A DNA stretch of 64,000 bases, from the NCBI RefSeq assembly GCF_009907385.1, contig NZ_JAAATR010000018.1:62001-126000 (forward strand). Direction: 5' to 3'. Within the stretch, counting starts at the first letter, position 1. The number at the start of each line of letters is the position of its first letter. Under the pieces are notes generated by a model. It saw nothing but the letters and a program-made list of their open reading frames with translations, ran no database searches and had not been told where the DNA came from. This DNA is from Atlantibacter hermannii (GTDB lineage Bacteria; Pseudomonadota; Gammaproteobacteria; Enterobacterales; Enterobacteriaceae). Shown here in pieces: positions 9,021 to 17,529 of the stretch. The translations under genes were made by a program, and so were the position numbers.

Positions 9021-9372
9021 TCGTCGCGCGCGGCGGGAAAGCGACCCTGGGCTGCAGCCTGAGCGCACGTCGCTCGCCTGGTTTCGCACCCTGTTGGGTT
9101 ACGGGGCGCTGCTGGCGTTGGCCATCAGGCACAACGGGTTTCGTGCGGGCGCGCCCTTCTGGTTGTCGCTGGCGGTGTTAATGATGATGGCATTAATCCT
9201 GTGGCGTTACACCCTGCAACGCAATCTGATGGACATCTCGAAGGGAGATTTTGACGCGCCTGGCGCAGTACGTGACAAATTTTTGATCGCCCTCGCGGTG
9301 TTGTTGCTCGCATTGTCGTTTGCTGTAAGCCACCTGAGGCAACTCTTTTTGTTTTTGCAAGGAGCTTTATGA
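9010..9372 (+). CDS. yidG: DUF202 inner-membrane protein YidG
   Basis: At 120 aa this has E. coli YidG length. It carries the related motif LQPERTSLAWFRTLLGYGALLAL, then two more hydrophobic helices (about residues 52-70 and 95-115). It is a paralogue of YidH in the adjacent gene. Overlaps with yidH (11 bp) and yidF (ATGA) point to translational coupling throughout the operon. Function unknown. Confidence 0.88.
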   Translation: MPDSRRARRESDPGLQPERTSLAWFRTLLGYGALLALAIRHNGFRAGAPFWLSLAVLMMMALILWRYTLQRNLMDISKGDFDAPGAVRDKFLIALAVLLLALSFAVSHLRQLFLFLQGAL

Positions 9373-10493
9373 CAGGATGTCACGTCATGGCCAAACCGGC
9401 CAGTTCGCGCTGTAACCTGCGCTGTCGTTACTGCTTTTATCTCGACAAAACCCAGCAGCCTACCATGGATGACGCGACTCTTGAGCGATTCATCATGCAG
9501 CACATCGACGCCCAGCCGGGTAACGAGGTGCAGTTCGCCTGGCAGGGTGGGGAACCAACGCTGTGCGGGCTCGATTTTTTTCGCCGGGTAGTGGCATTGC
9601 AGCACCGCTACGCCAGCGGAAAGCGCATCCGCAACGCCTTTCAGACTAACGGCATTCTGCTCAACGAGGAGTGGTGCCAGTTTTTCTACAATAACGGCTG
9701 GCTGGTGGGCATATCGCTGGATGGCCCGGCGGATTTGCATGACTCCTTGCGCATCAGTCGCACCGGCAACCCCACCCATCATAAAGTCCTGCGCGCCATC
9801 GGCATGCTGCGAGCCTGCGAGGTGGAGTTTAATTTGCTGGTGGTGGTGAACAGCCATAATAGCCAGTACCCAAAACGCATGTATCGCTATCTGCGCGCCC
9901 TCGGCACCGCACATTTACAGTTTATTCCTCTGATGGAGCTGGATGAACATCAGCATCCCGATGAACACTCTGTGGACCCCAGGGCATGGGGAAACTTTCT
10001 ACGCAGTGTGTTTGATATCTGGGTGCGGGAGGACATTGGGCGGGTGTTTATTCAGCTTTTTGACTCTACTCTTGGCGTCTGGAATGGTTTTGCGTCGCAG
10101 ATGTGCTCACTAAGCGAAACCTGTGGACACGCCTTTGCGCTGGAAGCCAATGGCGACCTCTACCAGTGCGATCACTATGTCTACCCGGCGTTTCGTCTGG
10201 GCAGCATTTACACTGCGACCCTCAGCGAGATGAATGCCAGCAGCGCAGCCTTTACCTTCGGCCAGTATAAAATGCAGTCGTTGGTGGAGGCGTGTAAACG
10301 TTGCCCGGTCTTGCGATTGTGCCAGGGGGACTGCCCGAAGCACCGGGACGGCAGCGGCAAAAGCGCGCTATGCGTTGGTTATCGGGATTTCTTCATCCAT
10401 AGCGCCCCTTACATGCGCGTCATGCGCGATCTGATTGCCCAGCATCGCTCGCCGATGGAACTGATGGCGATGCTGGCACACCAGAGTTCATAA
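9369..10493 (+). CDS. yidF: Anaerobic sulfatase-maturating radical SAM enzyme, full-length YidF
   Basis: The 374-aa protein starts with the radical-SAM cluster motif CNLRCRYC (C-x3-C-x2-C, residues about 17-24). C-terminal cysteine-rich SPASM-type clusters follow (CSLSETCGHAF, YQCDHY, CKRCPVLRLCQGDCPK). This is the anSME architecture, which oxidises the active-site Cys or Ser of sulfatases to formylglycine without oxygen. Its obvious client is YidJ, in the same operon. From memory, E. coli K-12 YidF is much shorter (about 165 aa), so the intact form here probably represents the ancestral gene. It overlaps yidG by 4 bp. Confidence 0.9.
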   Translation: MTGCHVMAKPASSRCNLRCRYCFYLDKTQQPTMDDATLERFIMQHIDAQPGNEVQFAWQGGEPTLCGLDFFRRVVALQHRYASGKRIRNAFQTNGILLNEEWCQFFYNNGWLVGISLDGPADLHDSLRISRTGNPTHHKVLRAIGMLRACEVEFNLLVVVNSHNSQYPKRMYRYLRALGTAHLQFIPLMELDEHQHPDEHSVDPRAWGNFLRSVFDIWVREDIGRVFIQLFDSTLGVWNGFASQMCSLSETCGHAFALEANGDLYQCDHYVYPAFRLGSIYTATLSEMNASSAAFTFGQYKMQSLVEACKRCPVLRLCQGDCPKHRDGSGKSALCVGYRDFFIHSAPYMRVMRDLIAQHRSPMELMAMLAHQSS

Positions 10494-10525
10494 ACAAAAC
10501 GCCCCCGGTCATTCAGACCGAGGGC
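10493..10525 (-). terminator. Intrinsic terminator downstream of ridA
   Basis: On the minus strand GCCCTCGGTC and GACCGGGGGC form a stem with one mismatch and a 5-nt loop, followed by GTTTTGTTT. It would end transcripts arriving from pyrLBI-ridA, and as a hairpin may also protect the convergent yidF transcript. Confidence 0.65.
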
Positions 10526-10610
10526 AGTTAAGTTGTCAGTAAGCCTCTATAGGGTAAATCGCCATGCTGTTCCGCTTACCTGAACGGCATGGCTTCACGG
10601 CGCTGAAAAA

Positions 10611-10997
10611 TCAGCGACGAACCGCAATCGCTTCAATCTCGATCTTCACGTCTTTCGGCAGACGGGCGACTTCCACACAGGAACGGGCCGGGAAGGTTGC
10701 GTTATGCTCGGTGAAGAACGCTTCGTAGGTGGCGTTAACGGTGGCGAAATCATTGAGATCTTTCACGAAAACAGTGGTTTTCACGATGTCGCCTACTTTA
10801 AGGCCAGCGGCTTCAACGATGGCTTTCACGTTTTCCAGAGACTGACGCGCTTGCGCAGAGACATCATCGGAAACCGCGCCGGTTTTAGGATCTACCGGGA
10901 TCTGGCCGGAGGTGATGATCATACTGCCAAGGTCTACGCCCTGAACATAAGGGCCGATAGCTGCGGGTGCATTTTCCGTCGCGATAGTGCGGGACAT
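10611..10997 (-). CDS. ridA: Enamine/imine deaminase RidA
   Basis: The 128-aa YjgF/RidA protein hydrolyses reactive 2-aminoacrylate and related enamines released by PLP enzymes such as threonine dehydratase, protecting PLP enzymes in the cytosol. The family signature PARSCVEVARLPKDVKIEIEA is at the C-terminal end, with the conserved active-site Arg in PARSCV. The AGGAGAAAC upstream of the ATG is a good ribosome-binding site. It follows pyrI on the same strand, as in E. coli. Confidence 0.97.
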   Translation of the reverse strand: MSRTIATENAPAAIGPYVQGVDLGSMIITSGQIPVDPKTGAVSDDVSAQARQSLENVKAIVEAAGLKVGDIVKTTVFVKDLNDFATVNATYEAFFTEHNATFPARSCVEVARLPKDVKIEIEAIAVRR

Positions 10998-11084
10998 AGT
11001 TTCTCCTGAAATTGTCAGCGGTAAGAGGGCACAGTATACCCCGGCAACCCTGAAGGTACAGGGTTGTTATTGCCGGTCAACGCG

Positions 11085-11549
11085 TTAGCCGTCTGCCAGC
11101 ACCACGTGATGCGAAAACTCTTTCTCACAGTATTTACACTTCAGCGCGATGTCTTCAGCGCGTTTTTTGACGCTAAAGCTGGACGCCACCGGCTCGGCGC
11201 GGCTGATGCAATTACTGTTCGGGCAGACCAGCACTTTCTCAATACGCGCCGGCAGGCTCGGGCGGCTTTTGCCCACCACTTCATAATTATCGATACGGTT
11301 AACGGTAGCCTCCGGCGCGTACAGCGCCAGCTGATTAACCTGCTCGTCGGTCAGGAAGGTATTTTCAATTTTGATCAGATCCTTGCGGCCCATTTCGCCG
11401 GACGGCAGGTTCAGGCCGATGGTGATGCGCTGATCGGTTTCAGTCAGTTTGAACAGCGTAAGAAGCTTAAAGCCCACCTGCGCCGGGATATGGTCGATAA
11501 CGGTGCCACGGCTGATGGCTTCTACCTGGAGTTTATTATCGTGAGTCAT
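11085..11549 (-). CDS. pyrI: Aspartate carbamoyltransferase regulatory chain
   Basis: The 154-aa protein starting [12 protein letters not shown] aligns with E. coli PyrI (153 aa). The N-terminal allosteric domain binds ATP and CTP. The C-terminal zinc domain contains four cysteines, in VLVCPNSNC and KCKYCEKEF, and contacts the PyrB catalytic chain. The open frame extends further upstream, but I chose this ATG because it matches the family start and follows AAGGAGATGAAC. It is 13 bp after pyrB, forming the pyrLBI operon. Confidence 0.97.
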   Translation of the reverse strand: MTHDNKLQVEAISRGTVIDHIPAQVGFKLLTLFKLTETDQRITIGLNLPSGEMGRKDLIKIENTFLTDEQVNQLALYAPEATVNRIDNYEVVGKSRPSLPARIEKVLVCPNSNCISRAEPVASSFSVKKRAEDIALKCKYCEKEFSHHVVLADG

Positions 11550-11562
11550 GTTCATCTCCTTC

Positions 11563-12498
11563 TTACAGCGCGAAATCGCGGTTGAGAACCAGCGCCAGCA
11601 GGGCCTGGCGAGCAAAAATGCCGTTACCGGCCTGCTGGAAGTACCAGGCGTGCGGGGTTTTATCCACGTCGGTGGTGATCTCATCGATACGCGGCAGCGG
11701 GTGCAGGACTTTCATATTGCTGCGTGCGCCGTTGAGGTCGGCGGCGCGCAGGATAAACTGCGCTTTCACGTTGGCGTATTCCGACGGGTCGAGACGCTCT
11801 TTCTGCACGCGGGTCATATACAGGATGTCCACGTCGCGCACCACGTCGTCGATAGCGTCGTGCAGGCTCCAGGCGATACCTTTCTCATCCAGCATATCGA
11901 GGATGTACTGCGGCATGGCCAGCGCTTCCGGGGCGATAAAGTAAAAGTGGTTGCCGTTAAACTTCGCCAGCGCCTGGGCCAGCGAATGCACCGTTCGGCC
12001 ATATTTGAGATCGCCCACCATGGCGATATTTAAATTCTCCAGTCGCCCCTGGGTTTCCTGAATGGTGAACAGATCAAGCAGCGTCTGGGTTGGATGCTGG
12101 TTTGCGCCGTCACCGGCATTCAATACCGGGATGCCGCCGGAAAATTCGGTGGCGAGGCGCGCTGCGCCTTCCTGCGGGTGGCGCATCACAATCGCATCCA
12201 CGTAGGTGCTGATCACCGAAATGGTGTCCGCCAGGGTTTCGCCTTTTTTGCCCAGCGAGGTGTTGCTGCTGTCCGAGAACCCAACCACCGACGCGCCCAG
12301 ACGGTGAATCGAGGTTTCAAACGACAGACGGGTGCGGGTTGAGGCTTCAAAAAAGCAGCTGGCCACCACTTTATGCTTCAACAGTTCCGGCTGTGGATTC
12401 GCCTTCAGGCGCGCGGCGGTCGCCAGCACCAGCTCCAGCTCTTCACGGTCCAGATCGTTGATAGAAATAATATGTTTTTGATAGAGCGGATTAGCCAT
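11563..12498 (-). CDS. pyrB: Aspartate carbamoyltransferase catalytic chain
   Basis: The 311-aa enzyme condenses carbamoyl phosphate and aspartate at the committed step of pyrimidine synthesis. The carbamoyl-phosphate motif [11 protein letters not shown] lies near residue 53, and [10 protein letters not shown] and HPLPR are also present. E. coli PyrB has the same length. It is preceded by GGAGAG and by the pyrL leader and attenuator, and is coupled to pyrI downstream. Confidence 0.98.
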   Translation of the reverse strand: MANPLYQKHIISINDLDREELELVLATAARLKANPQPELLKHKVVASCFFEASTRTRLSFETSIHRLGASVVGFSDSSNTSLGKKGETLADTISVISTYVDAIVMRHPQEGAARLATEFSGGIPVLNAGDGANQHPTQTLLDLFTIQETQGRLENLNIAMVGDLKYGRTVHSLAQALAKFNGNHFYFIAPEALAMPQYILDMLDEKGIAWSLHDAIDDVVRDVDILYMTRVQKERLDPSEYANVKAQFILRAADLNGARSNMKVLHPLPRIDEITTDVDKTPHAWYFQQAGNGIFARQALLALVLNRDFAL

Positions 12499-12536
12499 GT
12501 CTCTCTCCTTTTTCGAACGGCGGGCAAACGCCGGGC

Positions 12537-12566
12537 AAAAAAAAACCCCTCATTGAGGGGTTTTTT
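12537..12566 (-). terminator. pyrBI attenuator
   Basis: The minus strand reads AACCCCTCA/TGAGGGGTT with a very short loop, followed by nine T. It overlaps the end of pyrL, as expected for UTP-sensitive attenuation: when UTP is low, polymerase pauses, ribosomes stay close behind on pyrL, and the terminator does not form. Confidence 0.88.
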
Positions 12567-12651
12567 CATTGGATAACGGAAAGAAAAACGGGACTGCGAC
12601 GCCAGCGTTAAGGCGTTGTGTCAGGACATATTGTCGAACTCGCAGAACCAT
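12550..12651 (-). CDS. pyrL: pyrBI operon leader peptide (33 aa)
   Basis: The minus strand encodes a 33-codon ORF starting MVLRVRQYVLTQRLNAG and ending NEKTPQ, after a GGAGGAAGC ribosome-binding site. It is followed within the same stretch by the attenuator hairpin. The run of U-rich codons (VPFFFPLS) is the UTP-sensitive pausing region of enterobacterial PyrL. Translation of this leader, and not the peptide itself, regulates pyrBI. Confidence 0.88.
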   Translation of the reverse strand: MVLRVRQYVLTQRLNAGVAVPFFFPLSNEKTPQ

Positions 12652-12901
12652 GCTTCCTCCCGGCAAATTGTCCCGGATTATACTCAGCCGCGATCGCATA
12701 GCAAGCGGAAAATGCACATTTTTACATTAGGAAGCGGTTGCGCTGCATAGCCAGGCGAAAAAACAGAATAAAAATGAGGCGTATCGACACGGGTGCGTTA
12801 ATCAAAACTCACTGCTCGCCATAATGAAATTTTGAAAACCTGCAATCTTATGCGCCAATAAATATGCGCTGAAGCAGATTTTTGCCACAAAGCGGTGGTA
12901 G

Positions 12902-13420
<519 letters not shown>

Positions 13421-13438
13421 TCCGCCCTGCAAAGAACA

Positions 13439-13464
13439 GCGGCCCTGAACCGGGCCGCTTTTTT
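13439..13464 (+). terminator. Terminator of tabA
   Basis: GCGGCCC pairs with GGGCCGC across a 6-nt loop and is followed by six T. It sits between tabA and the convergent argI, and the T run touches the argI stop codon. Confidence 0.85.
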
Positions 13465-14467
13465 ATTGGGCTAAGGTCGCCACCATCACCGCTTTAATGG
13501 TATGCATGCGGTTTTCCGCCTGGTCAAACACAATGCTGTTCGGCGATTCAAACACCTCGTTTGTGACCTCAATGCCGCCGTGCATCCCGTACTGCTCCGC
13601 CATCTGCTTGCCGACGATGGTTTCTTCATCATGAAACGCCGGTAAACAGTGCAGGAATTTAACCTGCGGATTGCCGGTCAGCGCCATCATCTGGCTATTC
13701 ACCTGATAATCACGCAGCAGCGCGATGCGCTCGGCCCATTTCTCTTTGGCTTCGCCCATCGATACCCATACGTCGGTATAGATAAAGTCTGCGCCCTTTA
13801 CGCCTGCCGCAACATCTTCGGTAAGGATGATTTTGCCGCCGGTTTGCGCCGCCATGGCTTTGCACTCTTCTACCAGCGCCGCGTCCGGCCAGCAGGCTTG
13901 CGGGGCCACCAGGCGCAGATCCAGCCCGGTGAGGGCGGCGGCTTCCAGCATGGAGTTACCCATGTTGTTGCGCGCGTCGCCTGCATACACCAGCGTCATC
14001 TCGTTAAAGGTTTTGCCGGGCAGGTGCTCGCGCATGGTCAGTAAATCCGCCAGCAGCTGGGTCGGGTGGAATTCGTTGGTCAGGCCGTTCCATACCGGTA
14101 CGCCGGCGTACTGCGCCAGCGTTTCCACCACCTCCTGTCCGTGGCCGCGATACTGGATCCCGTCATACATCCGGCCCAGCACCCGGGCAGTATCTTTAAT
14201 TGATTCTTTATGCCCAATCTGGCTGCCGCTCGGGCCGAGGTAAGTGACGCGAGCGCCCTGGTCGTAAGCGGCAACTTCGAAAGAGCATCGTGTACGGGTT
14301 GAGTCTTTTTCGAAGATGAGCGCGATATTTTTACCAGTAAGTTTTTGAACTTCTTGGCCATTCTTTTTATCGCTTTTCAGCGTTGCGGCAAGATCGAGCA
14401 ATGCGTTTATCTGCGCAGGGGTAAAATCTAATAATTTCAGAAAGTGTTTTTGATAGAAAGCCGACAT
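13463..14467 (-). CDS. argI: Ornithine carbamoyltransferase
   Basis: The 334-aa enzyme makes citrulline from ornithine and carbamoyl phosphate in arginine synthesis. It has the carbamoyl-phosphate motif [12 protein letters not shown], the [12 protein letters not shown] motif, and HCLPAFHD with the ornithine-binding Cys near residue 274. Length equals E. coli ArgI. Two perfectly spaced ARG boxes overlap its promoter region upstream of the start, so repression by arginine-ArgR is very likely. Confidence 0.97.
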   Translation of the reverse strand: MSAFYQKHFLKLLDFTPAQINALLDLAATLKSDKKNGQEVQKLTGKNIALIFEKDSTRTRCSFEVAAYDQGARVTYLGPSGSQIGHKESIKDTARVLGRMYDGIQYRGHGQEVVETLAQYAGVPVWNGLTNEFHPTQLLADLLTMREHLPGKTFNEMTLVYAGDARNNMGNSMLEAAALTGLDLRLVAPQACWPDAALVEECKAMAAQTGGKIILTEDVAAGVKGADFIYTDVWVSMGEAKEKWAERIALLRDYQVNSQMMALTGNPQVKFLHCLPAFHDEETIVGKQMAEQYGMHGGIEVTNEVFESPNSIVFDQAENRMHTIKAVMVATLAQ

Positions 14468-14494
14468 AGTTCCCTCACCTGGCTGACGCCACCT

Positions 14495-14533
14495 GTTGAA
14501 TTAAAATTCAATTTATATGTATGAATATGCATT
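14495..14533. promoter_or_regulatory. Tandem ARG boxes (ArgR operator) of argI
   Basis: Two 18-bp boxes at 14495-14512 and 14516-14533 are separated by 3 bp, the standard spacing for an ArgR hexamer. The first has a perfect TGAAT-TAAA-ATTCA core; the second reads TGTAT-GAAT-ATGCA. Confidence 0.88.
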
Positions 14534-14631
14534 TGCAACCCCGAAAAATAAAACTTTTGCCGGAAAGGTGGAGGCAATCACTGGGGTATGTGAAAATAGT
14601 AATTATCTGCCAACACATTGAGGAACGAGCC

Positions 14632-15057
14632 ATGGCAAACCCGGAACTACTGGAAGAACAACGCGAAGAAACGCGTCTTATCATTGAAGAGTTGCTTGAG
14701 GACGGCAGCGATCCGGATGCGCTGTACACCATCGAACATCACCTCTCGGCAGATGATTTTGAAACGCTCGAAAAAGCCGCAGTTGAAGCCTTCAAAATGG
14801 GTTATGAAGTCACCGACCCGGAAGAGCTGGAGCTGGACGAAGGCGAAACCGTGATCTGCTGCGATGTGCTGAGCGAATGCGCGCTCAACGCCGAGCTGAT
14901 TGACGCGCAGGTCGCGCAGCTGCTGGACCTGGCTGAAAAATTCGATGTCGAGTATGACGGCTGGGGCACCTACTTCGAAGATCCGAACGGCGAAGAGGGT
15001 GAAGACGGCGACGATGACGACTACATGGATGAAGACGACGACGGCGTCCGTCACTAA
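14632..15057 (+). CDS. rraB: Ribonuclease E inhibitor RraB
   Basis: The 141-aa protein starts [21 protein letters not shown] and ends in a strongly acidic tail ([19 protein letters not shown]). E. coli RraB is 138 aa. It binds RNase E and modulates its degradosome composition. The ATG at 14632 is preceded by GAGGAACGAG; the open frame extends upstream, but family alignment supports this start. It is divergent from argI and followed by miaE 45 bp later. Confidence 0.95.
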   Translation: MANPELLEEQREETRLIIEELLEDGSDPDALYTIEHHLSADDFETLEKAAVEAFKMGYEVTDPEELELDEGETVICCDVLSECALNAELIDAQVAQLLDLAEKFDVEYDGWGTYFEDPNGEEGEDGDDDDYMDEDDDGVRH

Positions 15058-15102
15058 TATCGCGCGGCGGCAGCGTCTGGCTGCCGCCCTGAAGGATAGC
15101 GA

Positions 15103-15861
15103 ATGAACACCTCCGCACTACTCGAACCGGTCCATCAATTCCTCCACTGCACCACCCCGGATGCCTGGCTGCAAAAAGCCAGACGGCCAGAAAATCTTCC
15201 GCTGTTGTTAACCGACCATATGATTTGCGAACTTAAAGCCGCACAGACCGCGATGCTGCTGATCCGTAAATACGTGGCGGACAAATCCGGCTCAGACATG
15301 CTGCTCGAGTGGCTCAGGCCCTATGAAACCTTTGCGTTTTATAACGGCCCGGAAGTGGATTTCGTGGCGCTGCAAAAGCGCGTCAGCAAAAGTGAGATGC
15401 CGAAAACCGACGATCCCTGGGGTCAGGCGCTGATCGACAGCATGGTGCTGTTGATCAAAGAGGAACTGCACCATTTCTGGCAGGTGCGTGAGGTGATGGC
15501 CGCGCGTGACATCCCGTATGTGAAAATCACCGCCAGCCGCTATGCCAAAGGGCTGCTGCGCGCCATTCGCACCCATGAACCCGCCATGCTGATCGACAAG
15601 CTGATCTGCGGGGCTTACATCGAGGCGCGTTCCTGCGAGCGTTTTGCCGCGCTGGCGCCGTATCTCGACGATGAATTACAAAAGTTTTATCTCTCCCTGC
15701 TGCGCTCTGAAGCGCGCCATTACCAGGATTATCTGGCTCTGGCGCAGCAAATCTCGCCGGATGATATTGCGCCCCGCGTGCGTTATTTAGGCGACGTGGA
15801 AGCTGGTCTGATCCAGACGCCTGACGCGGAGTTTCGTTTCCATAGCGGCGTACCGGTTTAA
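15103..15861 (+). CDS. miaE: tRNA 2-methylthio-N6-isopentenyl-A37 hydroxylase MiaE
   Basis: The 252-aa non-haem di-iron monooxygenase hydroxylates ms2i6A37 of tRNAs that read UNN codons, giving ms2io6A37. Carboxylate/His ligands are visible in helices with ELKAAQTAM, EELHHFWQVREVM, EARSCERFAAL and RSEARHYQDY, the family's E...ExxH pattern. Salmonella carries miaE in the same place, between rraB and yjgM; E. coli K-12 lacks it. Confidence 0.93.
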   Translation: MNTSALLEPVHQFLHCTTPDAWLQKARRPENLPLLLTDHMICELKAAQTAMLLIRKYVADKSGSDMLLEWLRPYETFAFYNGPEVDFVALQKRVSKSEMPKTDDPWGQALIDSMVLLIKEELHHFWQVREVMAARDIPYVKITASRYAKGLLRAIRTHEPAMLIDKLICGAYIEARSCERFAALAPYLDDELQKFYLSLLRSEARHYQDYLALAQQISPDDIAPRVRYLGDVEAGLIQTPDAEFRFHSGVPV

Positions 15862-15951
15862 CTCTCCTAAAATTGGCAGGTATCCGCCTGAGAGGGTGAC
15901 AAATTCGCTCAGCCTGGTAAAAAGAAACCTTTGAACATATCAGGGAAAATT

Positions 15952-16776
15952 ATGAACTGGACACATGTCATTCTCGCAGGCTATGTCGGTGCGGTTATCG
16001 CCATCGTGGTCGGCGTGTTTCGTAAGAAGGGCTGGATCGGCAAGACCAGCGCCGTGATTATCGCGCTGCTCGCGATTGCGGTGTGGAACATCATTGATGT
16101 GAAGTACCTGATCCCGCGCGGCAACGTGACGCAGCAAATGACGGAAGGCGAGAAGTTTGACGACGCGATGGCGCGGTTACCGCTGTACCAAATTATTCGC
16201 GAGCAGGAGCCGGAAGCCTGGAGCCGCATTCGCGAGCAGGCGCTGGCGATGCAGAAAGCGGGCGAATCGGAGCAAAATGTGATCGACGCTATCCAGCCGC
16301 AAATCCTCGCCATCCAGATGGACCGTCTGCAAACCGCGCCGGACGCCAACGTAGTGGCGTTTATGCAGGCCAACATGCAGCAGACCGCCCTGGTCCAGAA
16401 GCAGAGCGATGACGCCTGTTTCCGCTTCCTGTTCCCGGCGGTAAAAGGGGGCATCAACGCCGCCAGAATGCTGCCGGCTGACGTCACCCAACATCGTCTG
16501 GATGTGGATGCCGAGATGATGCGCGCCGCGTTCGGGCCGAATAAGCATCAGGTTACCCCGCAAGAGCGCCAGCAGGCGATGCAGGATGTCCAGCCCATCG
16601 TTCAGAAACTGGTGCAGCAGTATGGCCAGGATATCACGTTGATGAACGAACCGCAGAAAGCGGCGGGGAAAGAGGGTGCGGTGTGCAACATTACCCAGGA
16701 TCTGTGGCGCAATGTACTGCAACTGCCGGTGAACAAAGCGGCGGGGATCATTCGCTATTCGGTCAGCGCCGATTAA
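15952..16776 (+). CDS. Conserved membrane-anchored protein of unknown function
   Basis: I do not recognise this 274-aa protein by function. Two transmembrane helices lie at about residues 4-22 and 33-50, joined by a short basic loop (FRKKGWIGK). A soluble region of about 220 aa follows, rich in Gln and Ala and predicted largely helical, with cysteines at DACFRFL and AVCNITQ. I chose the ATG after AGGGAAAATT over an upstream in-frame TTG at 15931. It stands alone between miaE and the convergent yjgM. It is probably an inner-membrane protein; topology was not computed. Confidence 0.75.
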   Translation: MNWTHVILAGYVGAVIAIVVGVFRKKGWIGKTSAVIIALLAIAVWNIIDVKYLIPRGNVTQQMTEGEKFDDAMARLPLYQIIREQEPEAWSRIREQALAMQKAGESEQNVIDAIQPQILAIQMDRLQTAPDANVVAFMQANMQQTALVQKQSDDACFRFLFPAVKGGINAARMLPADVTQHRLDVDAEMMRAAFGPNKHQVTPQERQQAMQDVQPIVQKLVQQYGQDITLMNEPQKAAGKEGAVCNITQDLWRNVLQLPVNKAAGIIRYSVSAD

Positions 16777-16884
16777 AAAGCGCTGCCCTGAACAGCGTAG
16801 TGATGTTTAAAGAGGTATCGTCGCCGCCTGATGACCAGGTGGCGACGCTGATTGCGTGATTCAGGCGCGCAGGGAAGGCTGAGA

Positions 16885-17388
16885 TCAGAGGCTTTTTAGC
16901 ATCCGCACTTCGCAATCCACGTGGCCGGTACAGCCGAGCGGTTCGCTGACAGGGGTGAACCCCAGATGCTCATACAGCGCGATGGCCTCTTTCAGGAAAG
17001 CGGTGGTTTCCAGATAGCAGCGGGTAAAGCCCTGCTGTTTAGCGAAACCCATCGCCATGAGCGCCAGCTTCTTGGCCTGGCCCTGACCGCGTGCTTCGGG
17101 TAAAAAATACATCTTTTGCAGTTCGCAGATATCCGGTTCGCTGCATAACAGCGGCGCAACGCCGCCGCCGCCCACCACTTTTCCCTCTCGCTCGACGACC
17201 CAGTAGGCGTGCCCCGGCTGGCTGTAAAGCTCGTACAGGCTGTCCAGATTGGGATCGGCCACGGTGTAGCCTTTATCGGCGGTAAGCCCGTATTCGGCGG
17301 AAACGGTGCGGATGACGCTCGCAATAGCGGCGTTATCGTCAGGGGCGATCGGGCGCAGGCTTAGTTGAAGAGAGGTAGCAACACTCAT
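16885..17388 (-). CDS. yjgM: GNAT-family N-acetyltransferase YjgM
   Basis: The 167 aa match E. coli YjgM length. The acetyl-CoA motif A reads [21 protein letters not shown], with Q/R-x-x-G-x-G/A, and the C-terminal part reads [20 protein letters not shown]. The end, [12 protein letters not shown], is also conserved in E. coli YjgM. The substrate is uncertain; an amino-acid or O-acetyltransferase role has been suggested for E. coli. It lies between the miaE group and valS, as in Salmonella. Confidence 0.88.
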   Translation of the reverse strand: MSVATSLQLSLRPIAPDDNAAIASVIRTVSAEYGLTADKGYTVADPNLDSLYELYSQPGHAYWVVEREGKVVGGGGVAPLLCSEPDICELQKMYFLPEARGQGQAKKLALMAMGFAKQQGFTRCYLETTAFLKEAIALYEHLGFTPVSEPLGCTGHVDCEVRMLKSL

Positions 17389-17487
17389 ATCACATCTTAT
17401 CGGTTGATCAGTACATAGGCGCAGTAAATATCACCACCGCTACCGGGGTGCAAGCGAGGATCGTTCAACTTGTTGAGATGCAGCGAT

Positions 17488-17515
17488 AAAAAAGGCCGGT
17501 TTCCCGGCCTTTTTC
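17488..17515 (-). terminator. Terminator of valS
   Basis: On the minus strand AAGGCCGG pairs with CCGGCCTT across a 4-nt loop and is followed by six T, 15 bp beyond the valS stop codon. The flanking A and T runs make it symmetrical. Confidence 0.88.
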
Positions 17516-17529
17516 GCTAACAGTCGAAC

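Noticed and set aside
7200-9089. Minus-strand ORF of 629 codons across yidJ and yidH
   Set aside because: It is antisense to two well-supported genes and has no recognisable motif or ribosome-binding site.
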